Notes: generated by a model from the letters alone, not told the origin. A DNA stretch of 64,000 bases from an uncultured Polaribacter sp. (GCF_947497125.1 NZ_CANMFI010000004.1:248001-312000); one strand, 5' to 3'; positions 29,081-38,240 are shown, numbered from the stretch's first letter. Made by a program: numbers and translations.

Positions 29081-29485
29081 TCAAATTAAAAATACTTGGA
29101 ATAAAACCTGATAATTTTTGGGTATTTCAGGTGGATGTAATTCTTTGCAAACAGTTTTCTTAGTTTCTTTAGGAAGAAATAAATCGTTGTAAGAAACTAA
29201 GAATGAAGTTAAAAATTGTTGTTTTAAAAGATCAAAATCGTCTGTAGAAGCATGCTGCAATTCATCTTGACCTTCTATTTTTTGCAATTCGTCTTTGCAA
29301 CAATTCTTCTTTTTCTTTACAGCAGTTTGTTCCATTTGCATACCACAATCAGCTGCATTGCCTGTAAAAGAAACATCCATAAGAAAATCTCCACAATAAT
29401 GACTTTCTACCGTAAAAGAAAAGGTAGAAAACAACACTAATAGTGTTAGTAAAACAGTCGTTATTTTAAGAAATAGTTGTTTCAT
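29081..29485 (-). CDS. HYC_CC_PP family protein
   Basis: This 134-residue protein has a membrane anchor or signal segment (TTVLLTLLVLFSTFSFTV), then the motif ESHYCGDFLMDVSF. Next come a Cys-Cys pair in KKKKNCCKDE and a C-terminal HPPEIPK. HYC, CC and PP are the three signatures after which this Bacteroidota family is named in NCBI-style annotation; its function is unknown. The His/Cys-rich pattern outside the membrane fits metal binding. It lies 113 bases upstream of the TonB-dependent receptor on the same strand and has its own -7 box. Confidence 0.78.
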   Translation of the reverse strand: MKQLFLKITTVLLTLLVLFSTFSFTVESHYCGDFLMDVSFTGNAADCGMQMEQTAVKKKKNCCKDELQKIEGQDELQHASTDDFDLLKQQFLTSFLVSYNDLFLPKETKKTVCKELHPPEIPKNYQVLFQVFLI

Positions 29486-29492
29486 TACAAGT

Positions 29493-29501
29493 GCAAATTT
29501 A
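29493..29501 (-). promoter_or_regulatory. -7 box for the HYC_CC_PP gene
   Basis: TAAATTTGC on the minus strand matches TAnnTTTG and lies 7 bases before the ATG at 29485. The 5' leader would be very short. Confidence 0.5.
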
Positions 29502-29529
29502 CAAAATGTAACACAAAAAAATTGTTAAA

Positions 29530-29955
29530 TTACTTGTTACTTAATTTTTGAAAGTAAAATGCTGGTAATAGAATTAATAAAAATAGTGGGTGAATGATAA
29601 ACCTACGAATGTAAAACGGTAATAAATAACCACTTTCAAATTGATCTTTTAAAAGAAATGCAAAGGTTGTAATAAGCATCACAAAAGCAATTGCATAAAA
29701 ACAAACTGTAACCTTTACATAGTCTTTACGCAGAAAAAGTAACCAGATAATTGCAATGCTTATAATAGAATTTAAAAAATACCTGAAGCACATATCTTTT
29801 ATTAAACGTAAACTATCTATTTCTGGAATATTACCATACAAATAATCATTTTTAAAATAAAAAATTAAAGGATCGTAAAATAATTCTTTAGAAAAACCTC
29901 TTATCAAAAATAAGAAAGCTATTAAAAGGAACACTATTTTTAGGTATTTGTTCAT
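29530..29955 (-). CDS. Exosortase F system-associated membrane protein
   Basis: This 141-residue protein has four predicted transmembrane helices (KIVFLLIAFLFLIRGF, YFLNSIISIAIIWLLF, FYAIAFVMLITTFAFLL, HPLFLLILLPAFYFQ). It also has the conserved-looking LFYDPLIFYFKNDY segment after helix 1. In Flavobacteriaceae a protein of this size and topology is encoded directly after XrtF and is annotated as exosortase F system-associated; its function is unknown. I start at ATG 29955 because it overlaps the xrtF stop as ATGA. The in-frame extension to 29994 would run into the XrtF coding region. Confidence 0.82.
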   Translation of the reverse strand: MNKYLKIVFLLIAFLFLIRGFSKELFYDPLIFYFKNDYLYGNIPEIDSLRLIKDMCFRYFLNSIISIAIIWLLFLRKDYVKVTVCFYAIAFVMLITTFAFLLKDQFESGYLLPFYIRRFIIHPLFLLILLPAFYFQKLSNK

Positions 29956-30488
29956 TTTTTGTAGTTTGAAAATTTTTCTACCCAAAGTACCCAAAGCATA
30001 AACACAGCACCATAAATAATAGCAGGAAAAACAATACTATGCAACAAATCTTGCTGTTGTGGATATTTATAAATAAGAACTGTTAAAATTGCAATCCTAA
30101 TAATATTAATAATGTAAATAAATACACTTCCTAAAACCGAAAAAACAACAGTCGCTTTTAAACTGCCTGTAAAAGCAATGATAAATGCAACAAATAAAAT
30201 AATCATACTAATAGAGTTACACCCTTCTATTACTCTAGCAGTAAATCTATTATTAAGTATAAGTTTTACAGACAGCTCTTCTTCATGTTGTTCTGCAACA
30301 GCATTATAACCAAAAAAATCTAACAAACTAACGGTTTGGCTAGCTACTAAAGCAGTAATTGGTGCCGTTTTAAAAGTAGGTTGTTTTTGTTGCGTTTTTT
30401 GTAAATAACCATTATAAACGGTTACCAATAAAAAGTAAGTCACAAAAAATTTTACTAAAAAAAGGATTACATTTTTATTCTTTCGCAT
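29952..30488 (-). CDS. xrtF: Exosortase XrtF
   Basis: This 178-residue membrane protein has the catalytic triad expected of the exosortase/archaeosortase family: Cys in VIEGCNSISM (about residue 89), Arg in IINIIRIAILT (about residue 129) and His in DLLHSIVFP (about residue 148). Each is at a membrane boundary. Exosortases are proposed to cleave and process C-terminal sorting tags of exported proteins, and XrtF is the short form found in Flavobacteria. Its substrates are not encoded nearby. The partner gene overlaps its stop by 4 bases. Confidence 0.9.
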   Translation of the reverse strand: MRKNKNVILFLVKFFVTYFLLVTVYNGYLQKTQQKQPTFKTAPITALVASQTVSLLDFFGYNAVAEQHEEELSVKLILNNRFTARVIEGCNSISMIILFVAFIIAFTGSLKATVVFSVLGSVFIYIINIIRIAILTVLIYKYPQQQDLLHSIVFPAIIYGAVFMLWVLWVEKFSNYKK

Positions 30489-30500
30489 ATAAATTTAAAT

Positions 30501-30509
30501 TAATTTTGC
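30501..30509 (+). promoter_or_regulatory. -7 box for the GAF-domain gene
   Basis: TAATTTTGC matches TAnnTTTG, 27 bases before the ATG at 30537. It makes the alternative TTG start at 30516 unlikely. Confidence 0.55.
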
Positions 30510-30536
30510 ACTTTATTGCCTAACGAATATACAAAA

Positions 30537-30992
30537 ATGAAGATAGATTTATTAAAAAATAAGATTGATATAATTTTAGCATCAAAAGAAACCAAAGAAA
30601 ACAAACTACAAGCTATTTGTGATATGTTAGAGAAAGAAGTTTCTTACTATGATTGGGTTGGTTTTTATTTTAAAAACGGAGATAAAGAAGAGTTGAAATT
30701 AGCGCAATATACTGGTGAAGAAACCGAGCACACGATCATCCCTTTCGGAAAAGGAATTTGTGGCCAAGTGGCTGTTAGTAACCAAAATTTTGTGGTACAA
30801 GACGTTTCTGAGCAAGACAATTATATTTCTTGCGGATGGAAGGTGAAATCTGAAATTGTAATTCCTATTTTTATTGAAGGAGAAAATATAGGACAGATAG
30901 ACATTGACTCTCATACTGCCAATATTTTTACGCCGTTAGATGAGCAACTTTTAGAATATGTTTGTAAAGAAGTGGTAACAATTTTAAATTAA
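30537..30992 (+). CDS. GAF-domain protein related to free-methionine-(R)-sulfoxide reductase
   Basis: This 151-residue single GAF domain shows the fRMsr pattern WVGFYFKNGD, IPFGKGICGQVA, DYISCGWKVKSEIVIPI-like and GQIDIDSHTANIF (given as separate blocks). In active fRMsr three cysteines act in catalysis. Two are here (GICGQ and ISCGW), but the one expected just before IPFGKG is replaced in the EETEHTIIPFG stretch. The enzyme would reduce free methionine-R-sulfoxide with thioredoxin, and the missing cysteine leaves this uncertain. The start is set at ATG 30537 by the -7 box. Confidence 0.8.
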   Translation: MKIDLLKNKIDIILASKETKENKLQAICDMLEKEVSYYDWVGFYFKNGDKEELKLAQYTGEETEHTIIPFGKGICGQVAVSNQNFVVQDVSEQDNYISCGWKVKSEIVIPIFIEGENIGQIDIDSHTANIFTPLDEQLLEYVCKEVVTILN

Positions 30993-31036
30993 AACATGTA
31001 ATTGTTAACTAAAAGCTCTTTTTGTTATTATCTTTT

Positions 31037-31069
31037 ATTGCCTTAGAAGTTTGCTTTCTCTAAATTTGC
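31037..31069 (+). promoter_or_regulatory. Promoter of purH (-33 and -7)
   Basis: ATTG at 31037-31040 and TAAATTTGC at 31061-31069 are separated by 20 bases, close to the Bacteroidota layout TTTG-N19-TAnnTTTG. The start codon at 31091 follows by 21 bases. Confidence 0.6.
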
Positions 31070-31090
31070 TTGCTTAACAACACAACACAA

Positions 31091-32620
31091 ATGAGCACTT
31101 CAAAAACAATAAAATCCGCATTAATTTCGGTATTTCACAAAGATGGTTTAGCACCAATCGTAAAAAAACTTAACGAATTAAACGTAACTATTTACTCTAC
31201 CGGAGGCACCGAAAAATTTATTAAAGAATTAGGTATTGACGTAGTTCCTGTAGACGAAGTTACCTCTTACCCATCTATACTTGGCGGAAGAGTAAAAACA
31301 TTGCATCCTAAAGTTTTTGGAGGTATTTTAAACAGACAAGACAACGCAAGTGATATTGCTGAATTGGCAGAATATAACATTCCGCAAATAGATTTGGTAA
31401 TTGTAGACTTATATCCGTTTGAAAAAACAGTAGCTTCTGGTGCGCCAGAACAAGATATTGTAGAAAAAATTGACATTGGTGGGATTTCTTTAATTAGAGC
31501 ATCAGCAAAAAACTTTAAAGACACTTTTACAGTTTCTTCTATGGATCAATATGATGATTTCTTAGAAATTTTATCCGCTAACAAAGGCACAACTTCTATC
31601 GAACAAAGAAAGAAATTTGCTGCTAAATCTTTTAATATTTCTTCTCACTACGACACTGCAATTTTTAACTATTTTAATGCTGATGAAACGCCTGCTTTAA
31701 AAGTTAGCGAAACCAAAGCACAAGTGTTGCGTTACGGAGAAAACCCTCATCAAAAAGGATATTTCTTTGGAGATTTAGAAGCAATGTTTGATAAATTACA
31801 CGGTAAAGAATTAAGCTACAACAACTTACTAGATGTAGATGCTGCTGTAAATTTAATAGAAGAATTTAAAGGAGAAGCGCCAACTTTTGCAATTTTAAAG
31901 CACAACAATGCTTGTGGTTTTGCACAAAGAGAAAGCATACACCAAGCATATGTAGATGCTTTGGCAGGAGATCCTGTATCTGCTTTTGGTGGTATTTTAA
32001 TAGCAAATACAGAAATTGATGCTGCTACTGCAACAGAAATTCACAAGTTGTTTTGCGAAGTTGTTATTGCTCCAAGTTTTTCAGACGAAGCTTTGGCTAT
32101 TTTAAAAGGAAAAAAGAACCGAATTATTTTAATTCAAAAACAAGTTGCTTTACCAACAACAACTATTAGAACTTGTTTAAATGGTAATTTGGTACAAGAC
32201 AAAGATAATATTACAGATAGCTTAGCAGATTTAAGTTATGCAACAAATAGCAAACCTTCTGAAGCAGAATTAGAAGATTTATTATTTGCCTCTAAGTTAT
32301 GTAAAAACACCAAATCGAACACAATTATTCTTGTAAAAAACAAGCAATTGTTAGCTGGTGGAACAGGCCAAACAAGTAGAGTTGATGCGCTAAACCAAGC
32401 CATAGAAAAAGCAACATCTTTTAAATTTGATTTGCTAGGTAGTGTTATGGCAAGTGATGCTTTCTTCCCATTTCCGGACTGTGTAGAAATTGCAGACAAA
32501 GCAGGTATTAAAAGCGTAATTCAGCCAGGAGGTTCTATCAAAGATCAATTAAGTATTGATTATTGCAACGCTCATAATATATCTATGGTAATGACTGGCA
32601 CAAGACATTTTAAACATTAA
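31091..32620 (+). CDS. purH: Bifunctional AICAR formyltransferase / IMP cyclohydrolase
   Basis: This 509-residue protein catalyses the last two steps of purine biosynthesis to IMP. The N-terminal MGS-like cyclohydrolase domain has TIKSALISVFHKDG, STGGTEKFI and HPKVFGGIL. The C-terminal transformylase domain has LRYGENPHQKGYFFG, AFGGILIAN and the terminal SVIQPGGSIKDQLSIDYCN and TGTRHFKH. The 509-residue length is that of the shorter Bacteroidota form. I start at ATG 31091 because the promoter -7 box overlaps an earlier in-frame ATG at 31070. Confidence 0.96.
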   Translation: MSTSKTIKSALISVFHKDGLAPIVKKLNELNVTIYSTGGTEKFIKELGIDVVPVDEVTSYPSILGGRVKTLHPKVFGGILNRQDNASDIAELAEYNIPQIDLVIVDLYPFEKTVASGAPEQDIVEKIDIGGISLIRASAKNFKDTFTVSSMDQYDDFLEILSANKGTTSIEQRKKFAAKSFNISSHYDTAIFNYFNADETPALKVSETKAQVLRYGENPHQKGYFFGDLEAMFDKLHGKELSYNNLLDVDAAVNLIEEFKGEAPTFAILKHNNACGFAQRESIHQAYVDALAGDPVSAFGGILIANTEIDAATATEIHKLFCEVVIAPSFSDEALAILKGKKNRIILIQKQVALPTTTIRTCLNGNLVQDKDNITDSLADLSYATNSKPSEAELEDLLFASKLCKNTKSNTIILVKNKQLLAGGTGQTSRVDALNQAIEKATSFKFDLLGSVMASDAFFPFPDCVEIADKAGIKSVIQPGGSIKDQLSIDYCNAHNISMVMTGTRHFKH

Positions 32621-32653
32621 TTATTTATAGCGTATTTACAATCAGAATTTTAG

Positions 32654-32661
32654 TAGATTTG
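32654..32661 (+). promoter_or_regulatory. -7 box for the mreB operon
   Basis: TAGATTTG matches TAnnTTTG and lies 38 bases before the mreB start. It would drive mreB-mreC-mreD-PBP2-rodA. Confidence 0.5.
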
Positions 32662-32699
32662 TAACAAGACAGTTAAAATAATACAACAAAAATATTTTT

Positions 32700-33728
32700 A
32701 TGGGTTTTTTTGATTTTATGACGGAAGATATTGCGATCGATTTAGGAACCGCAAATACGTTGATAATTCACAATGGAAAAGTGGTTATTGATAGTCCTTC
32801 TATTGTTGCTAGAAACAGAATTTCTGGACAAATTATAGCAATAGGTAAAGAGGCCAATTTGATGCAAGGAAAAACGCATGAAAACATCAAAACAATTCGC
32901 CCTTTAAAAGACGGTGTAATTGCAGATTTTGAGGCTTCTGAGCAAATGATTAAAGAGTTTGTAAAACAAATTCCATCCATAAAAAAGAAATTATTTCCAC
33001 CTGCATTAAGAATGGTTATTTGTATCCCTTCGGGAATTACAGAAGTAGAAAAACGTGCTGTACGTGACTCTGCTAAACATATGAATGCAAAAGAAATTTA
33101 TTTAATATACGAACCAATGGCAGCAGCAATTGGTGTGGGTATAGATATTATGGAACCGAAAGGAAACATGATTATAGATATAGGTGGTGGTACTACAGAA
33201 ATAGCCGTAATTGCACTTGCAGGGATTGTTTGTGATCAATCTGTAAAGGTTGCTGGAGATTTATTTACCAATGACATTATGTACTACATGCGTACACAAC
33301 ACAACCTACATGTTGGAGAAACTACCGCAGAAAAAATTAAAATTACCATTGGTGCTGCCACAGAAGATTTAGAAACACCACCAGATGAAATGCTTGTTCA
33401 GGGTAGAGATTTATTAAGCGGAAAACCAAAACAGGTACAAGTATCATACAGAGAAATTGCCAAAGCATTAGACAAATCTATTCTAAGAATAGAAGATGCT
33501 GTAATGGAAACTTTATCAAAAACACCACCAGAATTAGCGGCAGACATATATAATACTGGTATTTATTTAGCAGGTGGTGGCTCTATGTTAAGAGGTTTAG
33601 ACAAGCGTTTGTCTAGAAAAACAGACTTGCCTGTTTATGTTGCAGAAGACCCTTTAAGAGCTGTTGTAAGAGGAACAGGGATTGCCCTAAAAGAATTAAA
33701 AAAATACAAAAGCGTTTTAATGAAATAG
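32700..33728 (+). CDS. mreB: Rod-shape actin-like protein MreB
   Basis: This 342-residue actin-fold ATPase starts MGFFDFMTEDIAIDLGTANT, with the phosphate-1 motif IAIDLGTANTLI, phosphate-2 MIIDIGGGTTEIAVI and adenosine motif GIYLAGGGSMLRGL. An amphipathic N-terminal patch would bind membrane. It forms cytoplasmic filaments that guide the elongasome. It is the first gene of a five-gene operon with mreC, mreD, PBP2 and rodA, all co-directional and mostly overlapping. Confidence 0.97.
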   Translation: MGFFDFMTEDIAIDLGTANTLIIHNGKVVIDSPSIVARNRISGQIIAIGKEANLMQGKTHENIKTIRPLKDGVIADFEASEQMIKEFVKQIPSIKKKLFPPALRMVICIPSGITEVEKRAVRDSAKHMNAKEIYLIYEPMAAAIGVGIDIMEPKGNMIIDIGGGTTEIAVIALAGIVCDQSVKVAGDLFTNDIMYYMRTQHNLHVGETTAEKIKITIGAATEDLETPPDEMLVQGRDLLSGKPKQVQVSYREIAKALDKSILRIEDAVMETLSKTPPELAADIYNTGIYLAGGGSMLRGLDKRLSRKTDLPVYVAEDPLRAVVRGTGIALKELKKYKSVLMK

Positions 33729-33747
33729 ATGCAACTAACAGATAACA

Positions 33748-34575
33748 ATGCAGCAAATTATTTATTTTTTTCAGAAGTTTAGGTATTTTCTGTTTTTTTT
33801 ATTTTTAGAGTTTATTGCTCTTACATTTATATTTAATAATCTTAATTTTCATAAAAGCAAACTTGTTAACTCTACAAACACATTAACGGGTGGTTTGTTT
33901 GAAACGCTTAACAATTCTGCAAATTACTTTGACCTAAAATCAAAAAACCTCTCTTTATCAGAAGAAAATACTCGATTAAGAAACCTGTTAGCTAAAAAAA
34001 GCACGAATTCTACAATAGAAGATTCTGTAATAACAGATACCACCAGCTACAATCAAAAATATGCCTACACAAATGCTAAGGTTATAAATAACAACTACAC
34101 AAAAGCGTTTAATTTTTTAACTATAAATAAAGGGGCAAATCAAAATATTTCAAAAGAAATGGCCGTTATTAATAGCAAAGGAATTGTTGGTATAACAGAA
34201 CACGTTGGAAATAAATATACTCGTGTACAATCTATTCTTAACAAAAAAAGTAAAATTAACGCTCGTCTAAAAAATACTGGATATTTTGGTACTTTAAGCT
34301 GGAATGGTGAAAACTATAAAAATGTTCAACTCTCAGACATCCCTAGGCAAGCTCCCTTAAATATTGGAGATACTATTGAAACTGGTGGAAAATCAACTAT
34401 TTTCCCTGAAGGAGTTTTAATTGGCGCTGTAACAAATGTTGGAGAAAAAAACACCATTAATAACACCATAGAAGTAACATTATTTAATGATATGAGCAAT
34501 CTTAACTATGTAAATGTTATTAAAAACTTTGATAAAATTGAAATACAACAAATAGAAAATAATATCGATGAATAA
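33748..34575 (+). CDS. mreC: Rod-shape-determining protein MreC
   Basis: This 275-residue bitopic protein has a short cytoplasmic end, one transmembrane helix (FLFFLFLEFIALTFIF, about residues 14-30) and a periplasmic coiled coil (LSLSEENTRLRNLLA). Beta-barrel subdomains contain INKGANQNISKEMAVI, GIVGITEHVG and VLIGAVTNVG, all standard for the family. MreC links MreB to PBP2 activation. It starts 19 bases after mreB, and mreD overlaps its end by 8 bases. Confidence 0.95.
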   Translation: MQQIIYFFQKFRYFLFFLFLEFIALTFIFNNLNFHKSKLVNSTNTLTGGLFETLNNSANYFDLKSKNLSLSEENTRLRNLLAKKSTNSTIEDSVITDTTSYNQKYAYTNAKVINNNYTKAFNFLTINKGANQNISKEMAVINSKGIVGITEHVGNKYTRVQSILNKKSKINARLKNTGYFGTLSWNGENYKNVQLSDIPRQAPLNIGDTIETGGKSTIFPEGVLIGAVTNVGEKNTINNTIEVTLFNDMSNLNYVNVIKNFDKIEIQQIENNIDE

Positions 34576-35071
34576 AACGATTAACCTCATATTTATTTTT
34601 ATTTCTCTTTTACTTCTTCAGGTATTTGTATTAAATAACATCAATTTTCTGAACACAATTAATCCTTATTTATACATTGCCTTTGTGTTTATTTATCCTT
34701 TAAAAGAAAATAGATTTCCTTTTTTATTTTTTAACTTTTTACTAGGGTTATGTATAGATTCTTTTTCTGATTCTGGCGGTATACATGCTTTTTCCACTTT
34801 ATTTATAGCATATTTTAGAGTCTCTTTTGTGAAAATTTTTTTCAAAAAAATTCCTGCAGACTTTTCTTTTTTCAATTTAAAATCTGAACCATTTGGCAAG
34901 GTCTTTAATTATGTGGTTACTTTAACAGTCATTCATCATTTTATTTATTTTTGTTTTGCTAACTTTAGTTTTCAAAACCTATCAATGGTATTCCTAAATA
35001 CTTTGTATACAACTATCTTTACAGTAATACTTTATTTTATAGGAACTACTATTTTTAATAAAAGTCAATAA
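34568..35071 (+). CDS. mreD: Rod-shape-determining protein MreD
   Basis: This 167-residue, very hydrophobic protein has about five transmembrane helices (for example TINLIFIFISLLLLQVFVL and VVTLTVIHHFIYFCF) and the conserved-type segment NPYLYIAFVFIYPL. MreD proteins are poorly conserved, so the position between mreC and PBP2 is the best evidence. Its start overlaps mreC by 8 bases. Its stop shares one base with the PBP2 start (TAATG), which indicates coupled translation. Confidence 0.92.
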   Translation: MNKTINLIFIFISLLLLQVFVLNNINFLNTINPYLYIAFVFIYPLKENRFPFLFFNFLLGLCIDSFSDSGGIHAFSTLFIAYFRVSFVKIFFKKIPADFSFFNLKSEPFGKVFNYVVTLTVIHHFIYFCFANFSFQNLSMVFLNTLYTTIFTVILYFIGTTIFNKSQ

Positions 35072-36957
35072 TGAAAAGAAGGTATTTACTCTATTTTTTT
35101 ATTACCGCAATGGGGTTAATTTACATTGTTAGGCTTTTTCAATTGCAAGTAATTAAAGGCAGCAATTACGACCCCATACATAACTCTGCTGTAAAAATAG
35201 AATACGATTACCCAGAAAGAGGTTATGTGTACGACAGAAACAACAAACTACTTGTTGCGAATCAATTATCTTATGATGTAATGATTCAACCCAATCAAGT
35301 AAGGCCATTAGATACCCTAGAATTTTGCAACTTACTTAAAATTGATAAAGAAAATTTTCTTAAAAGGTTTCGAAGAGCAGAAAATTATGCAACCTACTTA
35401 CCTTCTGTATTTTTAAAACAATTGGCAAAAGAAGACTTTGCATTCTTACAAGAAAAACTTCATAAATACGCTGGTTTTTTTATTCAAAAAAGAGTTATTA
35501 GAGAATATCCTGTAAGTGCTGCTGCAAATGTTTTAGGCTATATAAGTGAAGTAAATGAGGCACTTGCTAAAGAAAACAAGTATTATCAAGCAGGTGAATT
35601 GGTAGGAAAAGATGGTATCGAAAGACAATATGAAGATTACTTAAGAGGTATTAAAGGAAAAAAATACCTTCAAAGAAACAACCTCAACAAGGTTACTGGC
35701 GCCTATCTAGATGGTAAATACGATACGTTACCAGAAAACGGAAAAGATTTAACGTTAACATTAGATATCGAATTACAAGCGTATGCACAAACGTTAATGA
35801 ATGGTAAAAGAGGCGGTATTGTTGCGTTAGAACCAGAAACCGGAGAAATACTAGCTTTAGTTACAGCACCTTCTTACGACCCAAATATGTTGGTAGGAAG
35901 AAAAAGATCTAAAAATTCTATTCTTCTGTTTAACGATACCATTAGCAAACCTTCTTACGATAGAGGCCTATTAGCTGCATACGCACCTGGATCTCCTTTT
36001 AAAATGATGAATGCTTTAATTGGTCTTGAGGAAAATGTAATTAACCATAAAACAACTTTTAGATGTTATAACGGTTATAGATATGGTAAAAAAGAGAGTG
36101 ATTTTATGGGATGCCATTGTGGTGTATTTGGCAAGCCAATTAACCTAAAAACAGCCATTGCTAAGTCTTGTAACAGTTATTTTTCTAACACCTACAAAAG
36201 AATTGTAGAAAAAAACAACAATCCGTCAGAAGGGTTAGACTCTTGGCATCGTCATGTTAGTAGTTTTGGTTTAGGAGATTATCTTGGGTACGACTTACCT
36301 GCCGGAAGCCCAGGATTGATACCTGATGGTAAATATTACGACAAAAGATACAAATATGCCTGGAATGGCTCTACAAATATTTCGAATGCAATCGGACAAG
36401 GAGAAATTTTAACAACTCCTATTCAATTGGCAAATTTTACAGCAGCAATTGCTAATAAAGGCTACTTTTTTACTCCTCATATCTTAAAAAAAGTAAACAA
36501 AAAACCAATACAAGACCCGAAATATACAATTGCAAAAAAAACAACTATCAATCAAAAACATTTTACCCCTGTTATAGAAGCAATGCATGAAGTTTTTAAA
36601 AGCGGAACAGGTAAATACAACCAAGTAAAAGGGATTGAAATTTGTGGAAAAACAGGGACTGCTGAAAATTTTACAAGAATTAACGGTACCAAAATACAGC
36701 TACCAGATCATTCAATTTTAGTAGCTTTTGCGCCTAAAAAAAATCCTAAAATAGCATTGGCTATTTTTGTTGAAAACGGAGGTTATGGTTCTACCATTGC
36801 AGCACCTGTAACTAGCTTAATTATCGAAAAATATTTAACTGGACAAATATCAAAAGAAAATAAATATAGAGAAAAAAGAATGTTATCATTAAGTTTAACA
36901 GACATTTACGATAAACTTCACCAAAAACCAGAAGAAATTGCGTCAGGAACGAAATAA
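35071..36957 (+). CDS. mrdA: Penicillin-binding protein 2, elongasome transpeptidase
   Basis: This 628-residue class B PBP has one N-terminal transmembrane helix, a dimerisation domain (YPERGYVYDRNNKLL, then IQPNQVRP) and the transpeptidase domain. The catalytic SxxK is SPFK in YAPGSPFKMMNAL (about residue 309). The second motif is SCNSYFSN (SxN) and the third is CGKTGTAENF (KTG). Instead of a usual tail it ends with a short charged extension. It cross-links peptidoglycan during side-wall growth together with RodA, whose start lies inside its last 20 bases. Confidence 0.95.
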   Translation: MKRRYLLYFFITAMGLIYIVRLFQLQVIKGSNYDPIHNSAVKIEYDYPERGYVYDRNNKLLVANQLSYDVMIQPNQVRPLDTLEFCNLLKIDKENFLKRFRRAENYATYLPSVFLKQLAKEDFAFLQEKLHKYAGFFIQKRVIREYPVSAAANVLGYISEVNEALAKENKYYQAGELVGKDGIERQYEDYLRGIKGKKYLQRNNLNKVTGAYLDGKYDTLPENGKDLTLTLDIELQAYAQTLMNGKRGGIVALEPETGEILALVTAPSYDPNMLVGRKRSKNSILLFNDTISKPSYDRGLLAAYAPGSPFKMMNALIGLEENVINHKTTFRCYNGYRYGKKESDFMGCHCGVFGKPINLKTAIAKSCNSYFSNTYKRIVEKNNNPSEGLDSWHRHVSSFGLGDYLGYDLPAGSPGLIPDGKYYDKRYKYAWNGSTNISNAIGQGEILTTPIQLANFTAAIANKGYFFTPHILKKVNKKPIQDPKYTIAKKTTINQKHFTPVIEAMHEVFKSGTGKYNQVKGIEICGKTGTAENFTRINGTKIQLPDHSILVAFAPKKNPKIALAIFVENGGYGSTIAAPVTSLIIEKYLTGQISKENKYREKRMLSLSLTDIYDKLHQKPEEIASGTK

Positions 36958-38218
36958 CATCTTTGCAGAAATCGATTGGATTTTAGTTGGTCTTTTTATT
37001 GCTTTAGTTGGCTTTGGATGGATGAATATTTATGCGGCATCTAAAAATGAAGAAAACACACAAATACTAGATTTTACAACCAAGTATGGAAAACAAATTA
37101 TCTGGATAGCACTTAGCTTACCAATGATTATAATTATTCTGTTTTTTAACGCAAAGTTTTATGAACGCTTTTCTGGTATTTTCTATTTGCTGTCATTGCT
37201 CATACTAATTTTATTGTTTCCGCTGGGTAAAGAAATAAATGGTGCAAAATCTTGGTTTAATTTTGGTTTTATGGGACTACAACCCTCAGAATTTGCAAAA
37301 GCATTTACAGCATTGGCTGTTGCAAAACTATTAAGTGACCGACAATATAATTTAGGCTTGGTTAAAAATCAAATTAAAGCTTTTATCATCATTTTTACCC
37401 CTGCATTTTTAATTATTATGCAACCAGATGCTGGTTCTGCAATAATTTATTTGTCGTTCTTCTTTGTTTTAAACAGAGAAGGATTAACGTTAAACTATAT
37501 TTTATTCGGATTTATAACGCTACTTATTTTTATTTTAATTATTCTTTTTGGGCACCTAACCATACTTACAACATTACTAAGCTTACTAACAATAGGTGTT
37601 GTATATGCAATTTACAAAGGCGGAAAAATATTTTTTAGATTTAACTGGTACAAGATTTTAGGGCTGTATGCTATCATTTTTCTTTTTACTTTAGGAACAG
37701 AGTATGTTTATAATGATATTTTTAAACAACACCAAAGAGATCGTTTTGAAGTGTTATTAGGCTTAAAAATAGACAAGTCTAATATTGGGTACAACTCGTA
37801 TCAATCAGAATTAACCATTAGTTCCGGCGGAATAAGTGGTAAAGGTTTTTTACAGGGAGATTTAACTCAAGGAGATTTTGTACCAGAACAACATACCGAT
37901 TATATTTTTAGTACCATCGGAGAAGAATGGGGTTTTTTAGGAAGCACACTTGTTATTATTCTTTTTCTTCTACTTCTGTACCGAATTATTTATCTAGCAG
38001 AAAGCCATACTAATAAATTCGGACGAATCTATGGTTACGGTGTTGCATCCATATTATTTTTTCATATTGCGATAAATATAGGAATGGTAATCGGCTTAAT
38101 GCCAACAATTGGTATTCCACTACCATTTTTTAGTTATGGAGGCTCTTCTCTTTGGGGTTTTACTATTTTACTTTTTATCTTTATTCGTCTTGACGCTCAT
38201 AAAGATTATGATTGGTAA
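36938..38218 (+). CDS. rodA: Peptidoglycan glycosyltransferase RodA
   Basis: This 426-residue SEDS-family protein has about ten transmembrane helices. Family blocks are GAKSWFNFGFMGLQPSEFAK, IIMQPDAGSAIIYLSFF, the loop FVPEQHTDYIFSTIGEEWGFLG with the essential Glu/Asp residues, and the final PLPFFSYGGSSLW. It polymerises lipid II with PBP2. The start codon lies 20 bases inside the PBP2 gene in another frame, a tight overlap usual for this pair. It is the last gene of the mre operon and is convergent with the FGE gene, 22 bases away. Confidence 0.96.
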   Translation: MRQERNNIFAEIDWILVGLFIALVGFGWMNIYAASKNEENTQILDFTTKYGKQIIWIALSLPMIIIILFFNAKFYERFSGIFYLLSLLILILLFPLGKEINGAKSWFNFGFMGLQPSEFAKAFTALAVAKLLSDRQYNLGLVKNQIKAFIIIFTPAFLIIMQPDAGSAIIYLSFFFVLNREGLTLNYILFGFITLLIFILIILFGHLTILTTLLSLLTIGVVYAIYKGGKIFFRFNWYKILGLYAIIFLFTLGTEYVYNDIFKQHQRDRFEVLLGLKIDKSNIGYNSYQSELTISSGGISGKGFLQGDLTQGDFVPEQHTDYIFSTIGEEWGFLGSTLVIILFLLLLYRIIYLAESHTNKFGRIYGYGVASILFFHIAINIGMVIGLMPTIGIPLPFFSYGGSSLWGFTILLFIFIRLDAHKDYDW

Positions 38219-38240
38219 AATATTTTAACCAAATTAAAAA

